Notes under the pieces: generated by a model | What the model was told of the DNA's origin: nothing | Seen by the model: the letters and a program-made list of their open reading frames with translations, nothing else | Database searches by the model: none | DNA from: an uncultured cyanobacterium | GTDB taxonomy: Bacteria > Cyanobacteriota > Cyanobacteriia > PCC-6307 > Cyanobiaceae | DNA: 64,000 nucleotides | Assembly: GCA_903935205.1 (NCBI GenBank) | Contig: CAIZQU010000114.1 | Location: 1-64,000 of the forward strand | Reading direction: 5' to 3' | In this document: positions 1 through 8,806 of the stretch, piece after piece | Numbering within the stretch: the first letter of the stretch is position 1 | Layout of the letters: every line of letters starts with the position of its first letter | Program-made: the position numbers and the translations under genes

Positions 1-2
1 TA

Positions 3-2885
3 GCCGTCTTCACGCTAGACTCCGATAATCCTGACAACTATGACTTTACCGATGAACGCTTATATGAGTATCTCGAAAGCTTCGGCCAAGCATTTGCGGA
101 TCGAATATATTCTTACTTTGTAAAGAGAAACAATGCGATTTTAAGGAATATCATGGCTAGCATAGGCGACAAGCTCGACTACGTTGATCTAATAGACACA
201 ATTATCGCAACTCTTCGTGATGAGTTCAAGTGCGAAGAGTGCGCTTATTTCGATGTAATTAACGAGGTCCAGGACGACTTTGTGAATTATAATGTTACTA
301 GTTCTTACCGATATCCCAGGAAGCTACGGGTTGCCAAAAAAGATGGTCCACCGGTGGCAGGCAAGTCTAGAACTCGTTTTAGGCAGGGAAAAGGTATTAT
401 TGGCAAAGTATGGAACGAGAAAAAACCTCATATTGTCGCCAATGCCCAAGAAGATGATGCCTTCATAGAGTCACCCACGCTAAAGTCATTCGAACTATCT
501 ATGCTAGTGGTGCCTGTGCTTGCCACAAGTAAACCCAATGAAGAAAGAATCATTGGTATTATTTGTTGTCATCAACAAGGTCATCCCGACTTCTTTACGA
601 TTTACGATCAGTTGCTGGTCCAAAATGTAGCAGTTGCTACGGCAAATATCATTGAGAGAACAAGAATTCTGGAATCTCTTAGCGACATTGCTTTAAAAAC
701 GGCAGACATGAGTGTCGATGAAAAAACGCTTAAGTTTTTGTTGCAGACAATCTGTCAATCAGCTTATGCACTTACCAGCGTTAATTCTGCCAGCATACAC
801 TTACTTGAAGGTCCATTTGATGATAACTATAGGAAAAGTCTTAAGCCCAATTTCTCATATCCGGTCAATCACGAGGATCCTCCACGACTGGAAGGGACAG
901 GCGTCACTGATTGCGTGATCAAAGAAATGCAAACGAAGGAATTTTCCATGCGATTAGAAAATTATCACTTTATCAATCCAAAATATCGAGACTTGGGAAT
1001 ACAATGCAAGCTGGTCGTACCCCTAACACTTCAAGACGGCAGTGATAATGGCGCCACTGAACATCCCAAAAGGCTTTTAGGCTGTTTGTATCTTGATAAA
1101 TATCAAGAAGACTCTTTTTCCGATGTTGAAATCTTTACGCTTGAACTATTAGCCAGGCATGCCGCCATTAGCCTGAATAAAAATCTTATGCTTGCTGAGA
1201 AAACAATCAGCACTAAATCTCTCGAGGGCTTGAAAAATGCTATTGACTCGATAGCTGGCCTTGAAGAGCTTAATAGTCTTTTGCGGGAAGTTGCTTGGCT
1301 TGCCTATGAGTTATGTGGTCTCCCCAAAGTTAATGAAAAGCAGCACCAAGTATCTTCTGAAGCCAAGTCAGTTTTACACGCTTCTGATTGGCCAGACTTG
1401 ATAGCATATGTGGCTGAGTATAGTGAGCAAGATGATATTCTTAAAGTAAGAGCAGCCTATCCTCCCCATTATCTTGGCAAACTTGACAAAGAGTTTTTGC
1501 AAGGCAAGGACAATGGGAAAGTAGGTATTTCTGGGCTTGCAATTGGCCTCGGCACTGATGGACCAGCTACAATTAATATCAATGATATCGATAAGTTAAA
1601 AGAGGATAGCAACCCACTTCTTGCCAGGCATTACATAAAGATTAACGACAGAACAATATCACAGCTATCCGTTCCGATTCTAGGAAAGAGCCTCGATGAC
1701 AAAGGTCCCAGAAAATTAGGAGTGATCACACTAGAGCACACAACAGGCTATGCCTTCTCGAATGATTACGTGAATGTTATTAAGCAATTTGCGCAGCATG
1801 TTGCGATTGCATATGGGCGACAGATCAGCAAGGAGGAAATCGAGCACAAAAGACAGGTTGTAACCAGCCTTCACAACTCTTTAGGGGTTATCGTTAGGGA
1901 GCCTTCACAGTCAATGTTGTACAAGGCGGTAACGCAAACAAGGGAGGCTCTGCGAGCCAATGCAGTCTATGTTGTGCCTATTCAATGTGATAAGCCTGGC
2001 TGGATTAAGAATGTTGGTGCCCAAGGCGAGCTAAAACTACAAATGGACAAATGCGTTCCCGCTGTAGATGACATCATCAAGAGAGGAAGTTATAGAATTG
2101 CAAGCCAACTGAGCCATACCAGCTATCCTATTTCAGAGAATAGCGCCGAATTGTCTTTTGAGGATGTTACAAAGCAGGTCTTTGAGGAGCAGAGATACAA
2201 AATAGTCAAGTCTGGATTTGGCTATGGGTATTGCTTCCCTTTCTCGTCGGCGGACGAACGTATTGGTGTCGTCTGGATTCTTCTTGGCCAATCTTCGAGC
2301 ACTCCGAAGCGTTCATTTGATGAAGAGATCATTAGCAGCTACGTGAATACGATTGCACTTTCATATGCCAACTCAACACAGTTTCATGATCTGATTACGA
2401 GGAGTCAAAATGATCTTGACCAACAGATGAAGAAGGACAATACAAATGTAAGGCGTCAATCAAATTTTTACTTCTTATTGGCCTTCTTTACTTCAGGGAC
2501 TGGCATTATTATCCTTATGTTGGGTATTTTCCTGCTATATTCTGACGGCAACAGCAATTTCGGGGCAAGAAAATGGAATGCAATCAGTCTCGGAGCACTC
2601 GGAACTGGTTTGGCCTTGGAAGTCTGCACAATTTTGGTTTTTCGACAGTTAGAAGCGGCGAACAGAAGGTTGGATCAGTATCACCGTGAAAGTCTAAGCA
2701 TTGGGCAGCTTAATATTCTCCTTTCCGCTTCTAATCAGGTTTCTCAAGCCGATAGTCTCAAATCCAGCTTGATCGAAGGCGCCAAGGCTAAATGGCTTGC
2801 GGGTTCTGAGGTGGGGAAGGCTGAGCCAGGCGAATCAGCGAAGTCCCGATGGTTTGCAGGCCCTGAACGTGGCAAGGTTGAGTAG
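3..2885 (+). CDS. Multi-GAF sensor protein with C-terminal two-helix membrane domain, 5' end outside window
   Basis: The frame is open from the left edge, so the first in-window Met (base 153) is probably internal: the 50 codons before it read like the final strand and helix of another GAF domain. From that Met, four GAF-like modules follow at about residues 10-165, 185-345, 355-560 and 575-745. Two membrane helices (about 775-800 and 815-840) are followed by an amphipathic stretch (NRRLDQYHRE). This layout resembles the cyanobacterial TRADD-N-associated membrane domain described from predicted conflict systems; that assignment is by eye. The extreme C-terminus is a short duplicated unit (AKAKWLAGSE / AKSRWFAGPE). 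The gene is strikingly AT-rich compared with everything downstream, suggesting recent acquisition. GAF domains bind small ligands or mediate dimerisation; the ligand is unknown. No kinase, cyclase or HTH output domain is visible in the part present. Confidence 0.85.
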   Translation, partial: AVFTLDSDNPDNYDFTDERLYEYLESFGQAFADRIYSYFVKRNNAILRNIMASIGDKLDYVDLIDTIIATLRDEFKCEECAYFDVINEVQDDFVNYNVTSSYRYPRKLRVAKKDGPPVAGKSRTRFRQGKGIIGKVWNEKKPHIVANAQEDDAFIESPTLKSFELSMLVVPVLATSKPNEERIIGIICCHQQGHPDFFTIYDQLLVQNVAVATANIIERTRILESLSDIALKTADMSVDEKTLKFLLQTICQSAYALTSVNSASIHLLEGPFDDNYRKSLKPNFSYPVNHEDPPRLEGTGVTDCVIKEMQTKEFSMRLENYHFINPKYRDLGIQCKLVVPLTLQDGSDNGATEHPKRLLGCLYLDKYQEDSFSDVEIFTLELLARHAAISLNKNLMLAEKTISTKSLEGLKNAIDSIAGLEELNSLLREVAWLAYELCGLPKVNEKQHQVSSEAKSVLHASDWPDLIAYVAEYSEQDDILKVRAAYPPHYLGKLDKEFLQGKDNGKVGISGLAIGLGTDGPATININDIDKLKEDSNPLLARHYIKINDRTISQLSVPILGKSLDDKGPRKLGVITLEHTTGYAFSNDYVNVIKQFAQHVAIAYGRQISKEEIEHKRQVVTSLHNSLGVIVREPSQSMLYKAVTQTREALRANAVYVVPIQCDKPGWIKNVGAQGELKLQMDKCVPAVDDIIKRGSYRIASQLSHTSYPISENSAELSFEDVTKQVFEEQRYKIVKSGFGYGYCFPFSSADERIGVVWILLGQSSSTPKRSFDEEIISSYVNTIALSYANSTQFHDLITRSQNDLDQQMKKDNTNVRRQSNFYFLLAFFTSGTGIIILMLGIFLLYSDGNSNFGARKWNAISLGALGTGLALEVCTILVFRQLEAANRRLDQYHRESLSIGQLNILLSASNQVSQADSLKSSLIEGAKAKWLAGSEVGKAEPGESAKSRWFAGPERGKVE

Positions 2886-2957
2886 GGCCAATAGAGGGTT
2901 TTCTGATTCACAAGGCCAGGAGCGATCGCGGCGGTTTCTCGATCAGATTCTCTGAGC

Positions 2958-3151
2958 GAGGGGCGCAGGCTTTCGGCTTGGTCGCGGAACAGACCGGCTG
3001 GCCAGCGATCCGATCGGGTCTGGCTTGGAGCTCGATCCGGCTTGCAGCGAAACAACCCCAGCGGGGGCGCGCCCTGGTGGCGTTCGGCAGGCTCTGGCCG
3101 CGGCCATCCGACCGGTTCAGCGGAGCTGAGGGGCGCAGGGTTTCGGCCTGG
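2958..3151. repeat. Pair of 24-bp direct repeats 170 bp apart
   Basis: Bases 2958-2981 and 3128-3151 share GAGGGGCGCAGG-TTTCGGC-TGG with two mismatches. They could be a small duplication or the ends of a lost insertion; there is no gene between them. Confidence 0.6.
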
Positions 3152-3485
3152 GACCCAGGACCTGGCTCGAATGCTCAGCTCCCCAGCAGAGGTCATCGGC
3201 CGCGGTGCCACCTGGGGCGATCTGCCGCGCCGTCGCCATCGGTTCGGCCAGCCTGCGCACGCCCCGCCGCAGGCTGGATCGGAGCGATCGGGAGGGGAGA
3301 TCAGCTGGCTGCGGTGATGCCCCGGGCTGGAGATCACACAGGCCTGCCAGCAGCCGAAGTCATCGCTGTCGAGCACGGTCGGCGAGCCAGCCCCCTGGAG
3401 CTGCAGCCCCGCGGGGCTACGGATGGAGGAGCGGGGCAAGGGAAGCGGGCCGAGGCCCTGCCCCATCCCACATTCCACATCCCAT

Positions 3486-3513
3486 ATCCGCCATCCGCCA
3501 TCCGCCATCCGCC
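3486..3513. repeat. Heptamer tandem repeat (ATCCGCC) x4
   Basis: Four perfect copies of ATCCGCC, preceded by degenerate relatives (CCACATTCCACATCCCAT). This resembles the short tandemly repeated heptamers known from cyanobacterial intergenic regions. Confidence 0.85.
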
Positions 3514-3609
3514 AGGCTCAACCATGTCATCAGAACGCAAGTTAGCCGAGGTTGCTAACACTCAGCCCGGCTGCAGCTGAGAACAACCCCCCGCTCGTTA
3601 ACCTGCGAG

Positions 3610-4536
3610 ATGATTGCAAACCGAACGTTGATGGCCTCCAGAACAGCCGCCAGATTGTTGGATTGGTCTATCGGGAGGCTCAGGAACGCTCCGACGCGAT
3701 CCGGCTGGCTGAGCCGCTGGCCAAGGCTGGCCCCGATCCTTCTGGGCGCCACGGCCCTGATCGGTCAGGTCGCCCAGGCGGCCCCGCAGCAATTCCATGG
3801 CCTGATCGAACTTGACTACGGCAGCAGCCTGCCGGGCGCGCCAAAACACAGCCGCTATTTTGTTGATTTTGTGCTGGATGATTCGGTGCTCGACACCGAC
3901 AACACCGTGTTCGAAAATGATCTCTACAATGCCAACGGCATCCGCGGCATCACCACCACCGGTGTCTTTGATCGGCCCTTCCTATCGCTGAAGCTGAGCA
4001 TCGATCCCAGCAGTAGCGCAACACTGGACCTGTCAGGTCTGAACTTCGAATTGGACAACCCGAATTCCAACTTCTCACGGGTTGTCGATGCCAACCAGCC
4101 GCCCGATCCCCAGGCTCCTCCCTGCGACGTATACACCTGTCACAACGAGCACATCACCCTGATGGCTCGCGACATGACATCGGGCCTGGCCGTCCATCAT
4201 GTCTGGTTCAATCTCTACAACAGCAATTTTTACAATCCGATTTACGCCTCGCGCCAGCTTCTGCTCGATACGAGTGCATCGGGCCTTCCCTTCTCCTTCG
4301 CTGATCTCTTCCTGCACGGCCCCCAGACCCTGGCCGAATTCCGCAGCCATCGCACACCCAACATCGCCGAGCTCCGCGATCCGGTGCTCCTCACCGGCCC
4401 CAACGGCACCGTGGCCTCCGGCCGCTTTCTCAGCCTGGCTTATGTGGCACCGGCCCCGGCGCCCCTGCCCTTGCTCGGCCTGGGTGCTGCCCTCGCCGGC
4501 AGCCGTCGTCTACGGCGCCGGATCAAGGCCGGATGA
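3610..4536 (+). CDS. Exported protein with CTERM-like C-terminal sorting signal
   Basis: A 308-residue protein. A basic N-terminus with a hydrophobic segment (LAPILLGATALIGQVAQA, ending near residue 58) looks like a long signal peptide; a second Met at residue 8 is an alternative start. The body has no family I recognise; it has a DVYTCHNEH stretch with two cysteines and is rich in Asn, Asp and aromatic residues. The C-terminus (PAPAPLPLLGLGAALAGSRR followed by LRRR) has the tripartite form of PEP-CTERM/VPxxP-type signals: Pro-rich motif, one hydrophobic helix, Arg cluster. Such signals are known to direct proteins to exosortase-type or related envelope anchoring. No exosortase gene is visible here. 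Role unknown, probably envelope or extracellular matrix. Confidence 0.8.
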   Translation: MIANRTLMASRTAARLLDWSIGRLRNAPTRSGWLSRWPRLAPILLGATALIGQVAQAAPQQFHGLIELDYGSSLPGAPKHSRYFVDFVLDDSVLDTDNTVFENDLYNANGIRGITTTGVFDRPFLSLKLSIDPSSSATLDLSGLNFELDNPNSNFSRVVDANQPPDPQAPPCDVYTCHNEHITLMARDMTSGLAVHHVWFNLYNSNFYNPIYASRQLLLDTSASGLPFSFADLFLHGPQTLAEFRSHRTPNIAELRDPVLLTGPNGTVASGRFLSLAYVAPAPAPLPLLGLGAALAGSRRLRRRIKAG

Positions 4537-4906
4537 GCCACCATCTCCAGCCGCTGCGGCCCCACCAGAGCTGACCCTGGACCACGCAGGACGAGCTTGG
4601 CTGGCTTGATCGGGGAGTTCGAGGCCTCCAGGCCCAGGAAGCGATCGGCTTGGCCTGGCCCCCACCTCCAGCGGGAGAGGAGCGGGAGTCGCTCCTGCAG
4701 CGAGATCCTTGAGCATGACCAAAAGATCACAAGAGAACAGCACAGTCTTCACCGCCAGCGCCTCAGCCGCCCGCAGTTCCGGAGAGACTGGAAATAACAA
4801 AGAAAGAGATCTTGAAGTTTCATTCTCCTTCAGAAACACCCTATGGATCATCATTCTGTCTAAAGTTTGACCGGAAGTCTTTCCCCAACCATTGCCAGCA
4901 CGACCC
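4537..4906. other. Intergenic region with hairpin
   Basis: No gene seen. It holds an inverted repeat GGAGCG-GGAGT-CGCTCC near base 4680 without a T tract, then becomes AT-richer (about 4790-4870), which probably contains the promoter of the next gene. Confidence 0.4.
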
Positions 4907-4955
4907 ATGTCACAACGGCCCATGTCACCACGATCCAGCGCACTGCGATCCACCT
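4896..4955 (+). repeat. 15-bp degenerate repeat across a start region
   Basis: Four consecutive 15-bp units with the pattern CA-x-x-ACG-x-x-CCATGT (4896-4910, 4911-4925, 4926-4940, 4941-4955). Two units each supply an in-frame ATG for the next gene, so the N-terminus reads as five-residue repeats (MSQRP, MSPRS) and the true start is ambiguous. Confidence 0.6.
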
Positions 4956-5662
4956 TTTCTCTCGGCCTGGCCCTCGGCCTTGGCGCCCTCACCCTCACTC
5001 CCGCCGTGCTGGCGGATACGGTGGCCCGCGCCAATGGGCGTTGCACCCTCAAGGAAAACGGTTTCCAGGCCTACAACGGCTACTGCACCATCAAGCAAAA
5101 GCAAAATGGCGGCACCACAATCTTTGTGGTTGACCTGGAAAACGGCAATCGCTTCCGCTTCGCCGGTCCCAGTCGCCAGCAGCTGCACGTGGAGACCGCC
5201 TCTGGCATTGAACAGAATGTTCTGTTCGAAGATCAGGGCAGCAAGGGAGTCTTCAGCTGGAATGACGGCGCCAGCACCCATCGCCTGTCGGTCAAGACAG
5301 ACACGGTCACCAATCCCAATGCCCAGTTTGATGACCATCCCAGCACCGCCACCGGTTCAACCGTGGCTGGCGCTGCGGTGGGTGCCCTGATCGGCGCCCT
5401 GCTCGGCGGCGGCAAGGCCCCGGCCAACACCGCCACGGGGCTGGAGGGCCAACCGGTGGCCGAACTGCAGAATCTGATCGGCAGCGATCCGGGCTATGTC
5501 GAGAGCCGACTGACCGGTGCGGGTTACACCTACATCCGCTCAGTCCAGAGAGAGAATGGGGTGGATTCCTATTGGCGCCGTGGCGGCAGCTGCATCGATG
5601 TGCGCAGCGTTTTCAATCGCTACCAGAGCGTCACCTACGCCAACTTCAACGCCTGCAACTGA
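4907..5662 (+). CDS. Exported hypothetical protein with glycine-zipper segment
   Basis: About 251 residues from the ATG at 4907; the ATG at 4922 is equally plausible because both lie in a 15-bp repeat. A signal peptide is clear (SLGLALGLGALTLTPAVLA, then DTVAR). The mature N-terminal half contains paired cysteines (GRCTLKENGF, GYCTIKQKQNG) and a beta-rich pattern. In the middle, AAVGALIGALLGGG is a glycine-zipper helix as found in outer-membrane or envelope-associated proteins. The C-terminal part, with two more cysteines (GGSCIDVRS and the final NACN), may be disulphide-bonded outside the cytoplasm. I do not recognise a named family. Probably periplasmic or outer-envelope. Confidence 0.8.
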   Translation: MSQRPMSPRSSALRSTFSLGLALGLGALTLTPAVLADTVARANGRCTLKENGFQAYNGYCTIKQKQNGGTTIFVVDLENGNRFRFAGPSRQQLHVETASGIEQNVLFEDQGSKGVFSWNDGASTHRLSVKTDTVTNPNAQFDDHPSTATGSTVAGAAVGALIGALLGGGKAPANTATGLEGQPVAELQNLIGSDPGYVESRLTGAGYTYIRSVQRENGVDSYWRRGGSCIDVRSVFNRYQSVTYANFNACN

Positions 5663-6081
5663 GCGGTCATCAGCAGGGCCAGGATCCACGGACCCTGGCC
5701 CTTGATCCTGACCCCAACCCCCTTGGCTTGGCCTTCTAGCCCTTAGCGCGTAGCCGGATTGGCCCCAAATCGATGGAAGGTTCCAGCCATGGAGCGAAGC
5801 AGGATCTTGCATCGATCCCATCCGCATCGAGCCCGTGGCGCCGAAGCAACGGCTAGAGCGATGCATCCGCAAAACGATCGCTCCGCAGAACGATCGCTTC
5901 TGAAGAGATCCCGCATCCAAGGCACTGGAGCATTGGCGATCTCCTGCGTCTCAGGATGCGGCCGCGACAGTCGCCCGATTGCGTCTGCCGTTGTTCGGGG
6001 CCTGGTCCATCGACCGATGGCCAACAGGCTCCTGGTCCGACAGAAGCCGAACGGGTGAATGAGGGAACCGAGCGTCGCTTG
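5663..6081. other. Intergenic region between convergent genes
   Basis: About 420 bases with no gene I can support. Around 5866-5900 a 16-bp unit (CGCAAAACGATCGCTC, CGCAGAACGATCGCTT) is tandemly duplicated and carries CGATCG cores. Transcription arrives from both sides, but I see no clear T-tailed terminator. Confidence 0.5.
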
Positions 6082-6771
6082 TCACCCCCCTGCCAACACC
6101 CCCAGCCCGTGCAGACCCTCATAGAAGAGGTAGGCGGCAAACACCAGCGCCAGCACCCCCACCAGCCATTCGGCCTTGTGCTGCAGCCATTCCTCCAGGG
6201 CAGCGATCGGGGCGCGGATCGAGCCGGCGCTCACGATCCAGGCCAGCGGCGGCAGCAACAACAGCGAACTGGCCGCCAGCACGAACAGGCCGCTGATCTC
6301 CACATCGGCGCGCAGGCCGGGGTGGTTGATCAGCAGCAGGCCCGATTCCTTGAGGTAGAAAACCAGATTTTCCGGGGTGAGCAGGGCGCCGGCGGCCCCC
6401 ACCAGCACCAGCAGCCAGGTGGCCATCTCGGGCAGCTTGTTCATCAGCCGCAGGGCCATCCCCTCCTCGCCGATCACCGCCTGGGGGGTGAGCTGGAACA
6501 GGCCCAGGGCCAGCAGGCCACCGGCACCGATCAGGTCGATCAGCACCTGATCGCGGTGGCCGTGGTGGGGGGTGAGGGCCATGCTGCCGCCCACATGGGT
6601 GAGCACCACCACCGCCAGCAGGTTGGCCAGGCTCCAGCCGAGCACGTAGGCAAAGGAGCGACGCAATGGGTCACGGCCGAGCAGCAGCAGGGTCACCACC
6701 CCAATGTGCAACGGGCTGAAGGCGATCCCGATGCCGAACAGGGACGACTGGGTGAACAGGGAGGGGCTCAA
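6082..6771 (-). CDS. SfLAP/GAP-family integral membrane protein
   Basis: A 229-residue protein with six hydrophobic segments: N-terminal pair (FGIGIAFSPLHIGVVTLLLL, then YVLGWSLANLLAVVVLTHVG), a central pair around residues 80-135, and a C-terminal pair. Organisation and the early SPLHI motif match the GAP family, related to the mycobacterial sulfolipid-1-addressing protein Sap, thought to move lipids or small solutes across the inner membrane; the cyanobacterial substrate is unknown. The start is TTG: no ATG or GTG lies close upstream in frame. It is divergent from the acetolactate-decarboxylase-like gene with about 215 bases between them, so the two may share a regulatory region. Confidence 0.8.
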   Translation of the reverse strand: MSPSLFTQSSLFGIGIAFSPLHIGVVTLLLLGRDPLRRSFAYVLGWSLANLLAVVVLTHVGGSMALTPHHGHRDQVLIDLIGAGGLLALGLFQLTPQAVIGEEGMALRLMNKLPEMATWLLVLVGAAGALLTPENLVFYLKESGLLLINHPGLRADVEISGLFVLAASSLLLLPPLAWIVSAGSIRAPIAALEEWLQHKAEWLVGVLALVFAAYLFYEGLHGLGVLAGG

Positions 6772-6986
6772 GGCGTGCGGCGGGAGGGGTCCCGCCGGAG
6801 GCTGCGGCGGGAGGGTGTCTTCAGCAACCCTATCGGCGTGCCGCGATCGATCGCGTCCGAGCCATCAACAGCGCCATCGTGCCCACGGGCCGCCAACCGC
6901 CGCAGCGTCCCAGCCGGCGGCGGCATCCGGAGGCAAAGCACAGATCCAGCGCTAACCAGGAGCAACCCACGGCAGCCCGCGGAGCA

Positions 6987-8138
6987 ATGGCCAGCCTCCA
7001 CATCGCTAACACGGTCTCCGACCTGATCCAGGGAGACGTGCAGGAACACCTGCCGCTGGAGCGGATCCCGCTGGCGGGGGATGTGCTGGGCCTGGGGACC
7101 ACCAGCGGCTGGGATAACGGCGAACTCACCTTCCTCTGCGACGATCCAGCAAGCCGGCAGCCGGTGCACACCCGTGTGTACAAGAGCGAACCTCACAACG
7201 GCGGGCTCCGGCTGCTGGAGCCCGGCCCGGGCCTGCAGCACTTCCCCTTTGCGTGCTTCAGCGCCGATGCCACCGGCCTGCGCCGGCCGGTGCCGCCAGC
7301 GCTGCTGAGCGGAGCGGCCGACCGGCCGCTGCAGGCGGTGGTGGCCGAGGCGATCGCTGCGATGACTGCCGAGGGACTCCTGGAGCCAGCGCCGATCTAC
7401 GGCCTGCGGCTGCTGAGTCGCTGGAGCGGCCTGGTGATCACCGTGGCCTCCAAGCTCTGCCTGGGGCAGCGGCGCCGCAATCAGGGCCTGGCCAGCCTGC
7501 AGCCCCTCGCTGCCGGCCCCGAGGGGCTGCAGGCCAGCATCTATGAGCTCCTGCCCCACTTCCGCCTCAGCGCCGAGGACCCCGGCGATCCGGCCGATCC
7601 GATCCGCTGGCTGAGCGACAGCCTGCAGTGGGAAGGCTGCGGCTTCTACGACACCGCGCCCGAGCTGGGGCGGGTGACGGTGCCCGTGCCGGAGGCCCAT
7701 CTGCATCTGCACGGTTGCAGCACCGATCTGCGCCATGGCGGCCACCTGCTTCACGACCACCCGGCCACGGCGCTGGCGGCGATCGACTGGCTGGTGCTCT
7801 ACCCGCTGCAAGAGATCATCACGCTGGGCGCGGATCTGGCGGTGCGGGATCTCAGCTGGCGCCAGGGGGAGGCGCAGTTCAGCGTGGTGAACCAGGGCAG
7901 CCTGGATGCCAGCGAGGTGGGCGTGGCCGTGGTCGTCAACGACCGCTATTCCGGCCATCGCTATCTGCGGCTGCCCTGGCTGGGTGCGGGAGAAGCCGAG
8001 CGTGTGACGATGCCGCTCCCGCTTCCGGCCGGCTCCCATCGGCTGGAGGTGATTGTGGATCCCGAGCGCAACATTCTCGAGGAGGAATCACGGCGGGCCA
8101 ACAACCGCCAGATCCTGGAGCTGGAGCTTGGGGAGTGA
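6987..8138 (+). CDS. Acetolactate decarboxylase-like protein fused to CARDB domain
   Basis: About 383 residues from the ATG at 6987 (GGAG two bases upstream); an upstream in-frame ATG at 6879 would add an Arg/Pro-rich, low-complexity tail. Residues 1-275 follow the alpha-acetolactate decarboxylase plan: N-terminal NTVSDLIQGDV, then GDVLGLGTTSGWDNGELTFL, and late in the domain HLHGCSTDLRHGGH. The spacing H240-x-H242-x10-H253 is that of the three zinc-binding histidines in this family, which converts 2-acetolactate to acetoin. Residues 284-381 form a beta-rich CARDB-like module ending EESRRANNRQILELEL, typical of extracellular adhesion or matrix proteins. No signal peptide is seen. The combination is unusual; activity may differ from classic AlsD/BudA. 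No acetolactate synthase gene is nearby. Confidence 0.72.
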   Translation: MASLHIANTVSDLIQGDVQEHLPLERIPLAGDVLGLGTTSGWDNGELTFLCDDPASRQPVHTRVYKSEPHNGGLRLLEPGPGLQHFPFACFSADATGLRRPVPPALLSGAADRPLQAVVAEAIAAMTAEGLLEPAPIYGLRLLSRWSGLVITVASKLCLGQRRRNQGLASLQPLAAGPEGLQASIYELLPHFRLSAEDPGDPADPIRWLSDSLQWEGCGFYDTAPELGRVTVPVPEAHLHLHGCSTDLRHGGHLLHDHPATALAAIDWLVLYPLQEIITLGADLAVRDLSWRQGEAQFSVVNQGSLDASEVGVAVVVNDRYSGHRYLRLPWLGAGEAERVTMPLPLPAGSHRLEVIVDPERNILEEESRRANNRQILELELGE

Positions 8139-8291
8139 AGGGGCTGGCCGTTTTCCCCCTCTCAGGCGATGCCTGAGGCTCCCTTGGCCCTGCCCCAGCG
8201 GCTCTCCGGAACGGAGCGTGGGCTGCGCAGCGCCAAGGGCTCGCCCGGCTCGGGGAGGCTGGCCGCCCGTTTCTCCCACCGGGCCGATCCC

Positions 8292-8422
8292 ATGCCCCCA
8301 CGCGATCTGATCCGGCCCCTACTGGCCTCCCTCACCGCGCTCCTGCTGCTGCTGGGCAGCGCCGCACCGGCCTGGGCCGATTTCGTGCTGCCGCCCCTGC
8401 CCTACGCCAGCGATGTACCCGA
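8292..8422 (+). pseudogene. Truncated 5' end of an exported superoxide dismutase
   Basis: From the ATG at 8292 the frame encodes a signal peptide (LLASLTALLLLLGSAAPAWA) followed by DFVLPPLPYASD, which closely matches the start of Fe/Mn superoxide dismutases (F-x-LPPLPY). Homology stops after about 45 codons, where the frame runs into the 3' end of the opposing mazF gene. The metal-binding core is absent, so this is a gene start cut off by insertion or rearrangement. The promoter may still be active and could make a short secreted peptide or RNA antisense to mazF. Confidence 0.65.
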
Positions 8423-8806
8423 TCAGGTGATAAATCCGAGGATCTGGCCCACGATGTCCAGCACCGCATCGAGCTGCTCCTCCCTGAGTTGGCCCATGGG
8501 GTGGGGGCGTGCGCCGCGGGCTTTCCAATCGAACGACTTGATCTGGTGACAGAGCACGAAGCTGTGGGCGTCGGCTCGATCCGGGATGGGTCCAAGATCT
8601 ACGGCGAGAGAGGAACCCTGGTTGTAGGCCGCTGAGGTCATCGCGCAGCCGACGACCAGACCCACAGCCCGGTGGAAGGGTGCGGTGGACAGCACCAAAA
8701 ACGGATGATGGTCTTTCATCTCCCTGCCGGCCTGGGGGGTGTGGTCGATCCAGATCACATCACCCCGATCGGGCAACCAATCGGCCCGCCGCCGCGGTGG
8801 CGTCAT
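8423..8806 (-). CDS. MazF/PemK-type endoribonuclease toxin
   Basis: A 127-residue protein with the family core: PDRGDVIWIDHTPQAGREMK, then HHPFLVLSTAPFHRAVGLVVGCAMTS, and a C-terminal helical stretch. MazF toxins cleave mRNA at short sequence motifs and are neutralised by their antitoxin. The RGD-x-W start, the loop with conserved Arg, and the T-S of strand 3 are all present, so it appears intact. Its ATG overlaps the antitoxin stop by 4 bases, implying translational coupling. Its 3' end abuts the superoxide dismutase remnant on the other strand. The target motif cannot be predicted. Confidence 0.88.
   Translation of the reverse strand: MTPPRRRADWLPDRGDVIWIDHTPQAGREMKDHHPFLVLSTAPFHRAVGLVVGCAMTSAAYNQGSSLAVDLGPIPDRADAHSFVLCHQIKSFDWKARGARPHPMGQLREEQLDAVLDIVGQILGFIT

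Larger units (their letters stand above)
2886..3609. other. Gene-free stretch with short repeats
   Basis: No convincing gene. Open frames on both strands here are mutual shadows in GC-rich DNA with no recognisable domain. It marks the switch from the AT-rich GAF gene to GC-rich DNA. It contains a near-perfect 24-bp direct repeat and a heptamer array, listed separately. Confidence 0.6.

Noticed and set aside
2744-3580. Overlapping 200-250-codon frames on both strands
   Set aside because: Mutually exclusive, Arg/Pro/Gly-rich, no domain; one also overlaps the end of the GAF gene.
5956-8039. Long frames opposite the GAP-family and acetolactate-decarboxylase-like genes
   Set aside because: Gln/Gly/Arg-rich shadows of well-supported genes.
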